34,317 bases of DNA from Alphaproteobacteria bacterium. Lineage in GTDB: Bacteria; Pseudomonadota; Alphaproteobacteria; Rhodospirillales; Rhodospirillaceae. This document shows positions 24,981 through 33,177 of this stretch, piece by piece. Made by a program: the position numbers and the translations under genes. The first letter of the stretch is position 1, and every line of letters starts with the position of its first letter. The stretch lies in assembly GCA_016869315.1 (NCBI GenBank), contig VGEM01000003.1, positions 1 through 34,317 of the forward strand, written 5' to 3'. The notes beneath the pieces are model-generated. The model was not told where the DNA came from. It saw only the letters and a program-made list of their open reading frames with translations, and searched no databases.

Positions 24981-25754
24981 TTGGACCAGAGGCCAACCAT
25001 CGACCTCACGGGCAAAGTAGCCATCGTGACTGGAGCGACGCGCGGGCTGGGCCGAGAAATCGCCGCTGCCCTGGTGAACGCAGGTTGCACCGTCGCGATT
25101 TGTGGTCGCAATGCTCCTGCCGCCGATGCGGCAGGGACTGAGTTCCATCGTGTCGACGTCCGCGATGCCGGCGCTGCGCGCGCATTTGTCGATACTGTCG
25201 CCGCTACGCACGGCAGGCTGGACATACTGGTCAATAACGCGGGTGGTTCTCCTCCCGGCCGGGCGGAGGATGCGAGCCCCCGTTTTGTTGAGGCAATCCT
25301 AAAACTGAACTTGGCCGCACCCCTCTATATGGCGCAAGCGGCGTACCCTCATATGCTTGCGGCCAGTGGCGGCAGTATCGTCAACATCGCCAGCGTATCT
25401 GGCATTCGCCCGTCACCCGGCACTGCAGTTTACGGTGCTGCTAAGGCGGGCCTGCTCAACTTGACCCAGAGCTTGGCGCAAGAATGGGGAAAATCAGGAA
25501 TTCGGATCAACGCAATCATCGCTGGCCTGATGGCTACCGAGAACGTGGAAGCTACTTACGGAGACGCTGCCGCACAAGCTGCGGTCGGCGCATCAATGCC
25601 GCTTCGCCGCATGGGGACCGGATCGGATCTCGGCGGCGCAGTTTTATGGCTCTGCTCGCCGCTCGCCTCATGGGTCAGCGGCGCGCGCATCAATGTCGAT
25701 GGCGGGGGCGAACGCCCGTATTTTCTGAGTCTAGTAAAAGGGGCGGAAGCGTGA
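24981..25754 (+). CDS. SDR family oxidoreductase heading the hsaC-ipd operon (257 aa)
   Basis: A classical SDR with T-G-A-T-R-G-L-G at residues about 14-21, I-C-G-R-N after strand 2 (NADP preference), the full NNAG motif, Ser in N-I-A-S-V and Y-G-A-A-K. No ATG is available before the Rossmann strand, so the TTG at 24981, preceded by GGGAAGA, is the most probable start. Its stop overlaps the hsaC ATG (TGATG). Because it opens the operon for ring C/D degradation, a dehydrogenase for a C/D-ring intermediate or for a ring hydroxyl is plausible; it has no obvious counterpart in the mycobacterial kstR2 gene set. Confidence 0.9.
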   Translation: MDQRPTIDLTGKVAIVTGATRGLGREIAAALVNAGCTVAICGRNAPAADAAGTEFHRVDVRDAGAARAFVDTVAATHGRLDILVNNAGGSPPGRAEDASPRFVEAILKLNLAAPLYMAQAAYPHMLAASGGSIVNIASVSGIRPSPGTAVYGAAKAGLLNLTQSLAQEWGKSGIRINAIIAGLMATENVEATYGDAAAQAAVGASMPLRRMGTGSDLGGAVLWLCSPLASWVSGARINVDGGGERPYFLSLVKGAEA

Positions 25755-26668
25755 TGTCGGTTAAGGCGCTTGGATATGTGGTGATCGAAACCGCTAACCG
25801 AGGAGAATGGGAGCGTTTCCTAACCCGCGTCGCGGGGGCGATGAAGGGCAAAAGTCCGCGCGCAGATGTCGATCTCTATGTAGTCGACGGACGTTCATTT
25901 CGTTTCTGGATTCAGCAAGGGACCAGCGAGTGTCTCCGAGCCGCCGCTTATGCAGTCAGCGGCGCGGAAGCATGGAATAATCTGATGAAAGCGATTTCTG
26001 CGGCAGGACAGGCCGTGGACGTGGGAAGTGCGCATGACGCAGCAGAGCGCGGCGTGGCCGCTTTTTTCCGCACCACCGACCCGGCCGGCAATAGACTGGA
26101 ATTCTATCACGGTGATACACACCATACGACAGCGTTTAAATCCCCAGTCGGCATGAGCGGCTTTGTAACGGGGGAGATGGGCCTGGGCCACGCGGTTTTT
26201 GCAGCGCCGAAGTTCGCCGCGACGCATGCCTTTTATCGTGACGTGATCGGCTTCGGAGATACTGACCTGCCGAGTTTCTTCTTGATGGGTCCCGACGGCC
26301 CCGAGATGCGCTTCGCCTTTATGCATGGATCGAGCGGACGACATCACAGTCTAGCGTTGGGCGAGATGCCCGTTCCGCCGTCTGGTTGCGTCCATCTCAT
26401 GCTGGAGATGTTATCGCTGAACGATGTCGGCAAGGCCTATGACCGTATGCGTGCTGAAGGCTTTACGCAATCCGCCTCACTCGGCCGTCACGTCAATGAC
26501 GAAATGATCGGTTTCTACGTTCAAACGCCCGGCGGCTTCGATCTCGAGATCGGTTGTGAGGGACTGGTTATCGATCCATCCACTTGGAAACCCACTCGCC
26601 ACGAGCGCATTAGCGAATGGGGCCATGTCTGGGCGTGGCAGGAAGCCATGCGGCAGGCCGGACAATGA
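25754..26668 (+). CDS. hsaC: Extradiol catechol dioxygenase, 3,4-DHSA dioxygenase (304 aa)
   Basis: A two-domain type I extradiol dioxygenase. The C-terminal domain has Fe(II) ligands H146 (L-G-H-A-V-F), H214 (C-V-H-L-M-L-E) and E265 (D-L-E-I-G), and the catalytic histidine region R-H-H-S-L at 197-198. It cleaves the catechol ring A of 3,4-DHSA beside the hydroxyl. Unlike in mycobacteria, it is not with hsaA and hsaD but on the opposite strand. The ATG at 25754 overlaps the SDR stop; a longer frame back to 25484 is only antisense-like overlap with the SDR. The stop overlaps ipdA by four bases. Confidence 0.95.
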   Translation: MSVKALGYVVIETANRGEWERFLTRVAGAMKGKSPRADVDLYVVDGRSFRFWIQQGTSECLRAAAYAVSGAEAWNNLMKAISAAGQAVDVGSAHDAAERGVAAFFRTTDPAGNRLEFYHGDTHHTTAFKSPVGMSGFVTGEMGLGHAVFAAPKFAATHAFYRDVIGFGDTDLPSFFLMGPDGPEMRFAFMHGSSGRHHSLALGEMPVPPSGCVHLMLEMLSLNDVGKAYDRMRAEGFTQSASLGRHVNDEMIGFYVQTPGGFDLEIGCEGLVIDPSTWKPTRHERISEWGHVWAWQEAMRQAGQ

Positions 26669-27549
26669 CCGTGCTCGATAAGCGTATGACGCCGGCGGAA
26701 ATCGTCGGGGTACTGAAGGACGGAATGACCATCGGCATTGGCGGCTGGGGCCCGCGCCGCAAACCGATGGCCCTCGTCCGCGAAATTCTACGTTCACCAT
26801 TGCGCGACCTAACGATTGTGGCCTATGGCGGCGCCGATGTCGGAATGCTGTGCGCGGCCGGAAAGGTTCGCAAACTTGTTTTCGCATTCGTCTCGCTTGA
26901 TGCGATCCCGCTTGAGCCATGGTTCCGTAAAGCGCGCGAGGCAGGTCAAATAGAAGTGCTCGAGCTCGACGAAGGTATGTTGCAATGGGGCTTAAAAGCT
27001 GCGGCCTTCGGTTTGCCCTTCCTGCCAACACGTGTCGGCCTCGGCACCGATCTGGCCGAATTGAACGGTCTCAAGACCGTACAGTCTCCATACCCAGACC
27101 GCGAAGTCCTGATCGCGATGCCGCCGATTAAACTTGATGCGGCGTTGCTGCACGTTAATCGCAGCGACTGGCGTGGAAACGTCCAGCTACTTGGGCCCGA
27201 CACCCATTACGACGCTTGGTTCGCCAAAGCGGCCGAACGCACTTTCGTCAGTTGTGAGGAACTGGTCGAGCGGATGGAAGATGCGTATCCGGAGGACGCC
27301 ACATCGAACGAAATCGAACGCTGTTTTGTCAGTGGCGTGACTCAGATTCGTTATGGCGCGCATCCCAGCTCAATGCCCCCGGCCTATGGCTGGGATATGA
27401 AAGCATTCAAGGCATATACGGATGCGGCCCGCGATCCAGGCGACTGGACCGTAGTAGCGCAACGCTTCGTGGACACCAATGAAGCTGCTTATCTTTCAAA
27501 TTTTGGCGGGAAGGAGGCGGTAGCGGCTCTCCCGCTTCCGATTTTCTGA
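26665..27549 (+). CDS. ipdA: COCHEA-CoA hydrolase, alpha subunit (294 aa)
   Basis: A class I CoA-transferase-like alpha subunit with the N-terminal D-G-M-T-I-G-I-G-G-W-G sheet and the Y-G-G-A-D-V-G-M-L-C segment. Together with IpdB it matches the steroid ring C/D enzyme pair IpdAB, which is not a transferase but hydrolyses the last carbocycle of COCHEA-CoA. The ATG at 26665 overlaps the hsaC stop (ATGA); a longer frame from 26617 is unlikely. Length agrees with the mycobacterial protein (about 290). Adjacent ipdB, ipdC and echA20 make the assignment strong. Confidence 0.93.
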   Translation: MTVLDKRMTPAEIVGVLKDGMTIGIGGWGPRRKPMALVREILRSPLRDLTIVAYGGADVGMLCAAGKVRKLVFAFVSLDAIPLEPWFRKAREAGQIEVLELDEGMLQWGLKAAAFGLPFLPTRVGLGTDLAELNGLKTVQSPYPDREVLIAMPPIKLDAALLHVNRSDWRGNVQLLGPDTHYDAWFAKAAERTFVSCEELVERMEDAYPEDATSNEIERCFVSGVTQIRYGAHPSSMPPAYGWDMKAFKAYTDAARDPGDWTVVAQRFVDTNEAAYLSNFGGKEAVAALPLPIF

Positions 27550-28340
27550 TGCGCGACATTACTCTCGCTGATCTATGCATCTTCGCCTGTTCGGAGGCTT
27601 TTCGTACTGAGCGCGAAATTGTCGCCACCGGAATTGGCCCGATCCCCCGAATTGGCGCGGGTCTTGCCAAGCTTACCCATTCGCCGGGGCTGTTGATGAC
27701 TGATGGCGAGGCTTATCTGGTGGAGCAGCCTGTACCACTGGGACCACGCGGTGATTACAGTCCGAAATTTGCGGGTTACCTGCCATTCTCCCGTTTTTTC
27801 GACAGTGCGGTGTGGAGCGGCCGGCGCCACGCGATGGTGACGCCCACGCAAATTGACCGCTTCGGGCAGACCAACTTGTCGCGACTTGGCGGAACGCATG
27901 CTCATCCCAAAACACAGATGCTGGGCGTCCGCGGCTTTCCGGGCAATTCAGTTTACCACACAAATTCCATGTTCGTTCCGGCACATTCGCCTCGCGTTTT
28001 CGTTTCAAGCGAAGTCGATATGATATCGAGCGCGGGCTATAATCCTGCCCGGCGCATTCCGGGCGGTAATTATTCCAGCATCGACCTCAAACGGATCGTC
28101 ACTAACTTATGTGTGATGGATTTCGGCGGTACGGGCCAGGCGATCCGCGTGATTTCGTTGCACCCGGGTGTTACCTTCGAGCAAGTGCAAAAGGCTACTG
28201 GCTTCGCGTTGGAGCAAGGTGCCCTGATCGAAACCCCGCTTCCAGGAGAAGAGTTGCTGGCAATTATTGATCAGCTCGATCCTCACTCGATTCGCGCTTC
28301 CGTCATTAAGGACAATCCTCCCGCGAGGCCGAAATCATGA
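27549..28340 (+). CDS. ipdB: COCHEA-CoA hydrolase, beta subunit (263 aa)
   Basis: Beta subunit of the IpdAB pair. The N-terminus D-L-C-I-F-A-C-S-E-A-F and the segment G-L-L-M-T-D-G-E-A-Y-L-V are typical of this group; classic transferase catalytic signatures are not obvious, in line with its hydrolase role. It starts at an ATG that overlaps the ipdA stop (TGATG) and ends with a four-base overlap with the following hydratase gene. Works as an alpha2beta2 complex in the cytoplasm on a ring C/D CoA thioester. Confidence 0.93.
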   Translation: MRDITLADLCIFACSEAFRTEREIVATGIGPIPRIGAGLAKLTHSPGLLMTDGEAYLVEQPVPLGPRGDYSPKFAGYLPFSRFFDSAVWSGRRHAMVTPTQIDRFGQTNLSRLGGTHAHPKTQMLGVRGFPGNSVYHTNSMFVPAHSPRVFVSSEVDMISSAGYNPARRIPGGNYSSIDLKRIVTNLCVMDFGGTGQAIRVISLHPGVTFEQVQKATGFALEQGALIETPLPGEELLAIIDQLDPHSIRASVIKDNPPARPKS

Positions 28341-29236
28341 GCGACGACCTCGTCCCCCGTCAAAGCCAGTCTCCGGTTTACGAAACTGAGACGCCGATCC
28401 GATACGAGACTGATGGCTCGGTTGCGTGGATCATGATGGACCGTCCGAAGTTCAACAACGCGCAAAACTCTCAGATGACGTATGCCCTTGACGCGGCATT
28501 CCAACGTGCTGCGGACGATGACGCAATTAAGGTCATAGTGTTGGGCGGCGAAGGAAAGCACTTCAGTGCAGGCCACGATATAGGCACGCCTGGCCGCGAT
28601 CATCTGGTGCCATTCGAGCGCACGATGCTGTTCGGAGATCATACAACGCGACCTGGTGCGGAATTGCTCTACACGCGCGAGCAGGAAATTTATCTCGGCA
28701 TGTGCCGGCGTTGGCGTGACATTCCGAAGCCGACGATAGCGATGGTCCACGGCGCATGCATCGCGGGCGGGCTGATGCTGGCGTGGGTCTGCGACCTTAT
28801 CGTGGCGTCAGACGACGCGTTCTTCCAAGACCCGGTGAATCGCATGGGGATTCCGGGTGTCGAATATTTTGCGCATGGTTTCGAATTGCCGCCGCGCATC
28901 GCGAAGGGCTTCTTGCTGCTTGGCGAACGTATGCCAGCCACGCGCGCCTATCAGTTCGGCATGGTCAACGAGGTCGTTCCGCGCGAGCAACTGCGCGAAA
29001 GAACTTCGACTATGGCGCATGAACTCGCCGCACGCCCACGCCTGGGCAACTGGCTGACCAAGCAAGCGCTGAACCACGTCGAAGACTTGCGCGGAAAACG
29101 CACCGCAATGGACGCCGTGTTCCATATGCATCATTTCGCCCATGCCCAGAATGATTTGGTCAGCGGCAATTCATTAGGCGGGCTCGATGCTGCCGCGATG
29201 TCCAAGGCAAACAAGAAACAAGCGAAAACGGAATGA
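28337..29236 (+). CDS. Enoyl-CoA hydratase/isomerase family protein (299 aa)
   Basis: A crotonase-fold protein with G-K-H-F-S-A-G-H-D at about 73-81 and H-G-A-C-I-A-G-G-L-M at about 138-147, the two backbone segments forming the CoA oxyanion hole. The region where hydratases carry the catalytic Glu reads F-Q-D-P-V-N-R-M-G-I-P, so the chemistry may differ. It has a 20-residue N-terminal and a 30-residue C-terminal extension (ending in a Lys-rich tail) and is not the EchA20 orthologue, which lies further on. Inserted between ipdB and ipdC, it probably handles another ring C/D or side-chain CoA ester. The precise reaction is unknown. Confidence 0.9.
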   Translation: MSDDLVPRQSQSPVYETETPIRYETDGSVAWIMMDRPKFNNAQNSQMTYALDAAFQRAADDDAIKVIVLGGEGKHFSAGHDIGTPGRDHLVPFERTMLFGDHTTRPGAELLYTREQEIYLGMCRRWRDIPKPTIAMVHGACIAGGLMLAWVCDLIVASDDAFFQDPVNRMGIPGVEYFAHGFELPPRIAKGFLLLGERMPATRAYQFGMVNEVVPREQLRERTSTMAHELAARPRLGNWLTKQALNHVEDLRGKRTAMDAVFHMHHFAHAQNDLVSGNSLGGLDAAAMSKANKKQAKTE

Positions 29237-29239
29237 GCC

Positions 29240-30301
29240 GTGGCTAACCCACTCGCCACCCCCCTCACCGTGCGCCTTGGCTGTCGGCTGCCAATAATCC
29301 AGACCGCCATGGGCTGGGTGGCGACACCTCGTCTTGTCGCAGCGGCCAGCAACGCCGGCGCGTTCGGCTTTCTAGCGGCTGCGGTGATGAACCCTTCTGA
29401 AGTTGCAGAGAATATCGCCAAACTGCGCGATCTAACGGTCCATAATTTCGGCGTTAATTTCCATAGTTTTCAGCCCGGCGCATCAGAAATTGTCGAGATC
29501 ATCCTCGCCAATCGTAACCGTGTACGCGCTGTCAGCTTTGGACGAGGGCCAGACGCTCGAATGATCGGCCGTTTTCGCGATGCCGGCATCTTGTGCATCC
29601 CTACCGTTGGTGCCGTGAAGCATGCGCAGAAGATGGCGCAATTAGGGTGCGACATGATCACCGTACAGGGCGGCGAAGGAGGAGGACATACTGGCGCCGT
29701 CCCAACCACTGTCTTATTGCCGCAGGTGCTCGACAGTGTTGACGTGCCGGTAATAGCCGCTGGTGGTTTTGCCGATGGGCGCGGGCTTGCTGCCGCGCTT
29801 GCTTTTGGCGCGTGCGGAATCGCGATGGGAACGCGATTCCTGATGACAGAAGAAAGCCCGGTGCCGGCCGATCCTAAGGCGGCCTATGTCCGGGCTGGAA
29901 CCAACGATATTGTGGTTTCTACAAAGGTCGATGGCGTTCCTCAGCGAATGATTCTCAATCCACTCTTGCGCCGAATCGAGCGATCCGGATGGATTGGTAT
30001 GTGGAAGCGCGCGATCGAAGCAGGCATCGAACTAAAGCGCCAAACTGGACTTAGCTTCGCCGAAATAATACGTACTGCGCGCGCCATGACCACGCATGGT
30101 GAGATGCCGTTGGAACAGGCCGTGATGGCTGCGGCCGCACCAATGATGATTCAGCGCGCTGTTGTCCATGGCGATGTCGAGAACGGCCTCATGGCAACCG
30201 GTACCGTCGCCGGACGCATTAACGACTTACCGAACTGCGCCGACCTCATCGGCCAAATCGAAACCGACGCGCGGCAGCGCATTTCAGCGCTGTGCGGATA
30301 G
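29240..30301 (+). CDS. ipdC: Flavin-dependent 5-OH-HIC-CoA reductase, nitronate-monooxygenase-like (353 aa)
   Basis: A TIM-barrel flavoprotein of the nitronate monooxygenase/IpdC group: Q-T-A-M-G-W-V-A at the start, Q-G-G-E-G-G-G-H-T-G near residue 145, A-A-G-G-F-A-D-G-R-G and M-G-T-R-F-L as phosphate-binding loops. In steroid degraders IpdC introduces unsaturation into the C/D-ring CoA ester before ring cleavage. Length matches the mycobacterial protein (about 355). The start is GTG three bases after the previous stop. Neighbours ipdAB and echA20 support the call. Confidence 0.9.
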   Translation: MANPLATPLTVRLGCRLPIIQTAMGWVATPRLVAAASNAGAFGFLAAAVMNPSEVAENIAKLRDLTVHNFGVNFHSFQPGASEIVEIILANRNRVRAVSFGRGPDARMIGRFRDAGILCIPTVGAVKHAQKMAQLGCDMITVQGGEGGGHTGAVPTTVLLPQVLDSVDVPVIAAGGFADGRGLAAALAFGACGIAMGTRFLMTEESPVPADPKAAYVRAGTNDIVVSTKVDGVPQRMILNPLLRRIERSGWIGMWKRAIEAGIELKRQTGLSFAEIIRTARAMTTHGEMPLEQAVMAAAAPMMIQRAVVHGDVENGLMATGTVAGRINDLPNCADLIGQIETDARQRISALCG

Positions 30302-30310
30302 GACAGACTC

Positions 30311-31060
30311 ATGCCAATCACTTATACCGTCGCTGACCGTATCGCGGAAATCGTCTTCGATATGCCCCCGGTCAACGCTTTCGATAGCAAAACGTGGAAC
30401 GCCATCCCTCCGATAATCACGGAAGCCGCACGCAATCTGGATGTGCACTGCATCTTAATTCGTGCTGCAGGTCGGGGCTTTTGCGGCGGCGTTGATATCA
30501 AAGAGATGCAAGCGCACCCTGAGCGCATAACTTTGCTGAACCGCGGCAATTATCTGACGTTCAAGGCAATCCGCGATGCTGAGGTGCCAGTTGTCACTGC
30601 GGTGCACAAGTTCGTAATCGGCGGAGGCATCGGCATCTGCGGCGCGTCAGACACAATCATCGCCGCTGATGACGCATATTTCTCGTTGCCTGAAATTGAT
30701 CGTGGCGCAATGGGTGGGGCAAGCCATCTTTCACGCATGTTGCCGCTGCATAAGGTGAGAGCGACCTTCTTCACCGGCGGCAATGTTACCGCTCCAGAGG
30801 CTTATCGACTTGGCGGCGTCGAAAAGGTCGTCCCGCGTGCCTCGCTCGAAACTGAGGCACGCGCATTTTGCAGCTTGATCGCGTCCAAATCGCGTAAAGC
30901 GTTGGTCATCGCCAAGGAGGCGCTGAATGGACTCGAGAATCGCGATGTCGACCGAGGCTATCGGTGGGAGCAAGGTTTCACGCTCGAATTGTACATGCAC
31001 GCGGACAGCCAGAAGGCGCGCGACGCTTTTGTCGAGACAGGTGAGACTGCGAGATTCTAA
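30311..31060 (+). CDS. echA20: Ring C-opening enoyl-CoA hydratase homologue EchA20 (249 aa)
   Basis: A crotonase whose sequence closely follows EchA20: M-P-I-T at the start, P-P-V-N-A-F, R-G-F-C-G-G-V-D-I-K-E-M-Q, V-I-G-G-G-I-G, S-L-P-E-I-D-R-G-A-M-G-G-A-S-H-L-S-R and Y-R-W-E-Q-G-F-T-L-E-L. EchA20 opens ring D of a C/D-ring CoA intermediate by hydrolytic C-C cleavage, giving COCHEA-CoA for IpdAB. An AGGA site precedes the ATG; the stop overlaps the next ATG (TAATG). High confidence because of motif identity and position. Confidence 0.93.
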   Translation: MPITYTVADRIAEIVFDMPPVNAFDSKTWNAIPPIITEAARNLDVHCILIRAAGRGFCGGVDIKEMQAHPERITLLNRGNYLTFKAIRDAEVPVVTAVHKFVIGGGIGICGASDTIIAADDAYFSLPEIDRGAMGGASHLSRMLPLHKVRATFFTGGNVTAPEAYRLGGVEKVVPRASLETEARAFCSLIASKSRKALVIAKEALNGLENRDVDRGYRWEQGFTLELYMHADSQKARDAFVETGETARF

Positions 31061-32223
31061 TGCAGCTAACTTATACTCCCGAACAGGAAGCGTTTCGCGC
31101 TGATGTCCGCGCTTGGATGCAGGCCAATGTCCCTCGCGAGCCACTCGCCACATTGGAATGCCGAGAAGGCTATGACCAGCATGTCGCTTGGGAGCGCACC
31201 CTCGCATCTGACAATTGGGGCATGGTCACTTGGCCAGAAGCCTACGGAGGACGGGGTCTTGACCTGATCCAATGGCTCATCTTCGAGGAAGAATATTTCC
31301 GAGCAAACGCACCGAACCGCGCGAACCAGAACGGCATCTTCTTGCTCGGCCCGACGATCATGGAATACGGCACCGAAGAGCAGAAACAACGGTTTCTCAA
31401 GCCGATGGCCAAAGGCGAAGTAATTTGGGCGCAGGCTTGGTCAGAACCGGGAGCCGGATCGGACCTGGCTGCGATTTCATCACGCGGAGTGCGCGACGGC
31501 GATCATTACGTGCTGACCGGACAGAAAACGTGGTCGAGCCGTGCCGCCTTTGCGGATTGGGGCTTCGGCATTTTTCGAACTGAGCCAAACAGCAAGCGCC
31601 ACAAGGGCCTCAGTTTCATTCTGTTTGACTTAAACACGCCAGGCATCACCCGACGCCCGATCCGCCAGTTGCACGGCGAAGCTGGCTTTGCCGAATTGTT
31701 CTTCGACGACGTCAGGGTACCAGTGGAAAATCGCCTGGCGGGTGAAGGTGAAGGCTGGAACGTGGCAATGGCGACGGCAGGCTTCGAACGCGGCCTGATG
31801 CTTCGCTCCCCCGGACGCTTTCAGGCGACGGCGAAGCAACTAATCGATTTATATCGCAAACACGAATCGCACGCCTCTCCTGGTGCGCGAGAAGCTGTGA
31901 TTCAAGCCTGGGGCGCTGCCCAAGCATATGCATACAACACCTACGCGGTGGCTGCGAAGATCATTGCAGGCGGCAAGATCGGCGCCGAGGCGAGCCTGAA
32001 CAAGATTTTCTGGTCCGAACTCGACCGCACGATGCACCGCACCGCGATGCAATTGCTCGGCGCGCAGGCTGAACTAAAGCGGTTTGCCGACGGCACTTTG
32101 AATCATTGGCTTGAAGGTTATATTTTTTCGCTGTCGGGTCCGATCTATGCAGGGTCCAACGAAATACAACGCAACATCATCGCTGAACGCCTGTTAGGTC
32201 TCCCGCGCTTGGGGGCAGGCTGA
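31060..32223 (+). CDS. Acyl-CoA dehydrogenase, FadE30/FadE31-like subunit (387 aa)
   Basis: A full-length acyl-CoA dehydrogenase. The FAD/substrate loop is Q-A-W-S-E-P-G-A-G-S-D-L-A, and the end is I-Y-A-G-S-N-E-I-Q-R-N-I-I-A-E-R-L-L-G, where the MCAD-type catalytic Glu is Ala, as is normal for steroid FadE alpha subunits. It is coupled (TGATG) to a shorter dehydrogenase gene, the pattern of alpha2beta2 steroid acyl-CoA dehydrogenases. Expected role is dehydrogenation of the propionate chain or later ring C/D CoA esters. Which mycobacterial FadE it equals cannot be fixed by eye. Confidence 0.92.
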   Translation: MQLTYTPEQEAFRADVRAWMQANVPREPLATLECREGYDQHVAWERTLASDNWGMVTWPEAYGGRGLDLIQWLIFEEEYFRANAPNRANQNGIFLLGPTIMEYGTEEQKQRFLKPMAKGEVIWAQAWSEPGAGSDLAAISSRGVRDGDHYVLTGQKTWSSRAAFADWGFGIFRTEPNSKRHKGLSFILFDLNTPGITRRPIRQLHGEAGFAELFFDDVRVPVENRLAGEGEGWNVAMATAGFERGLMLRSPGRFQATAKQLIDLYRKHESHASPGAREAVIQAWGAAQAYAYNTYAVAAKIIAGGKIGAEASLNKIFWSELDRTMHRTAMQLLGAQAELKRFADGTLNHWLEGYIFSLSGPIYAGSNEIQRNIIAERLLGLPRLGAG

Positions 32224-33167
32224 TGGATTTCAGCTTTTCCGAAGACCAGCGCAGTCTTGTCCAAGGCGCGCGCGCATATTTTAGCGGAAGATATGGCCCC
32301 GAAGTTTTGCGCCGCCTGGATCTCGATGGATTATGTAATCCGGAAATCTGGAAAGGTTTGACGGAGATGGGTTTGACCGGCCTGCTCGTACCAAGCGAGC
32401 AAGGTGGCATGGGCATGGGGCTGGTCGAAGGCGCACTGATTGCCGCAGAATGTGGGCGAGTGGCTCTTGCGGAACCGTTGGTGGATACGGCATTGATCGC
32501 TGTTCCGTGGTTGATCTCTCGCGGAGACACCGAAGCGCTTGCGAAGATCGCGGCCGGTGAGAAGCGTGTAGCTATTTCTCACGTTATCAATCCTTGGCTT
32601 AACGACGGCGACGGCACACCACTCGAGAGCATCGATCCGCTTCGCCATCTCACCACTGTCGAGGATGCCGAGAACGATCCATTTCTGCTCGACCTGGGCG
32701 CCTTAATGAGTGCCGCGCAATTAATTGGGGTCGGCGACGCGATGCTTAGTCAAGCCGTGGAGTATGCGAAAATTCGAACGCAGTTCGGTCAGCCGATCGG
32801 CGCGTTTCAAGCAATCAAGCACCAGCTCGCCAACTGCGTGGGAGCCATCGAATTCGCCAAACCTGTCGTTTGGCGCGCTGCGCAGGCGATGCAGGACGCT
32901 CTTCCACTAGCGCCGGTCCATGTCAGCCACGCCAAATTCGCCGCGACAGACGCTGCGACGCTCACTGCAGAGACCGCCATCCAAGTGCATGGCGCCATGG
33001 GCTACACCTATGAAGTTGACTTGCACTTCTGGATGAAACGCTGCTGGGCCCTAGCAGGTGCCTGGGGAGACCGGGCTTTCCATCTTCGCCGCATTGATCA
33101 CGCCGTACTTGGTGGCGAAGGCAATAAGTGGCCGCTCGCGATCGGCCCAGAACACACATTTTCCTGA
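32223..33167 (+). CDS. Acyl-CoA dehydrogenase, FadE32/FadE33-like partner subunit (314 aa)
   Basis: A shortened acyl-CoA dehydrogenase (about 310 rather than 380 residues), with D-F-S-F-S-E-D-Q-R at the N-terminus, Y-A-K-I-R-T-Q-F-G-Q-P-I-G-A-F-Q in the C-terminal domain and Q-V-H-G-A-M-G-Y-T-Y near the end. The middle beta domain appears reduced, a feature of partner subunits in heterotetrameric steroid dehydrogenases. It starts on the last base of the upstream stop and is therefore translationally coupled. It probably completes the active site of the 387-residue subunit. Confidence 0.9.
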   Translation: MDFSFSEDQRSLVQGARAYFSGRYGPEVLRRLDLDGLCNPEIWKGLTEMGLTGLLVPSEQGGMGMGLVEGALIAAECGRVALAEPLVDTALIAVPWLISRGDTEALAKIAAGEKRVAISHVINPWLNDGDGTPLESIDPLRHLTTVEDAENDPFLLDLGALMSAAQLIGVGDAMLSQAVEYAKIRTQFGQPIGAFQAIKHQLANCVGAIEFAKPVVWRAAQAMQDALPLAPVHVSHAKFAATDAATLTAETAIQVHGAMGYTYEVDLHFWMKRCWALAGAWGDRAFHLRRIDHAVLGGEGNKWPLAIGPEHTFS

Positions 33168-33177
33168 GGATCAGCGA

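Noticed and set aside
25484-25753. A 90-residue N-terminal extension of hsaC
   Set aside because: It lies in another frame of the SDR gene, has no dioxygenase similarity, and the ATG at 25754 puts H146 at the family position.
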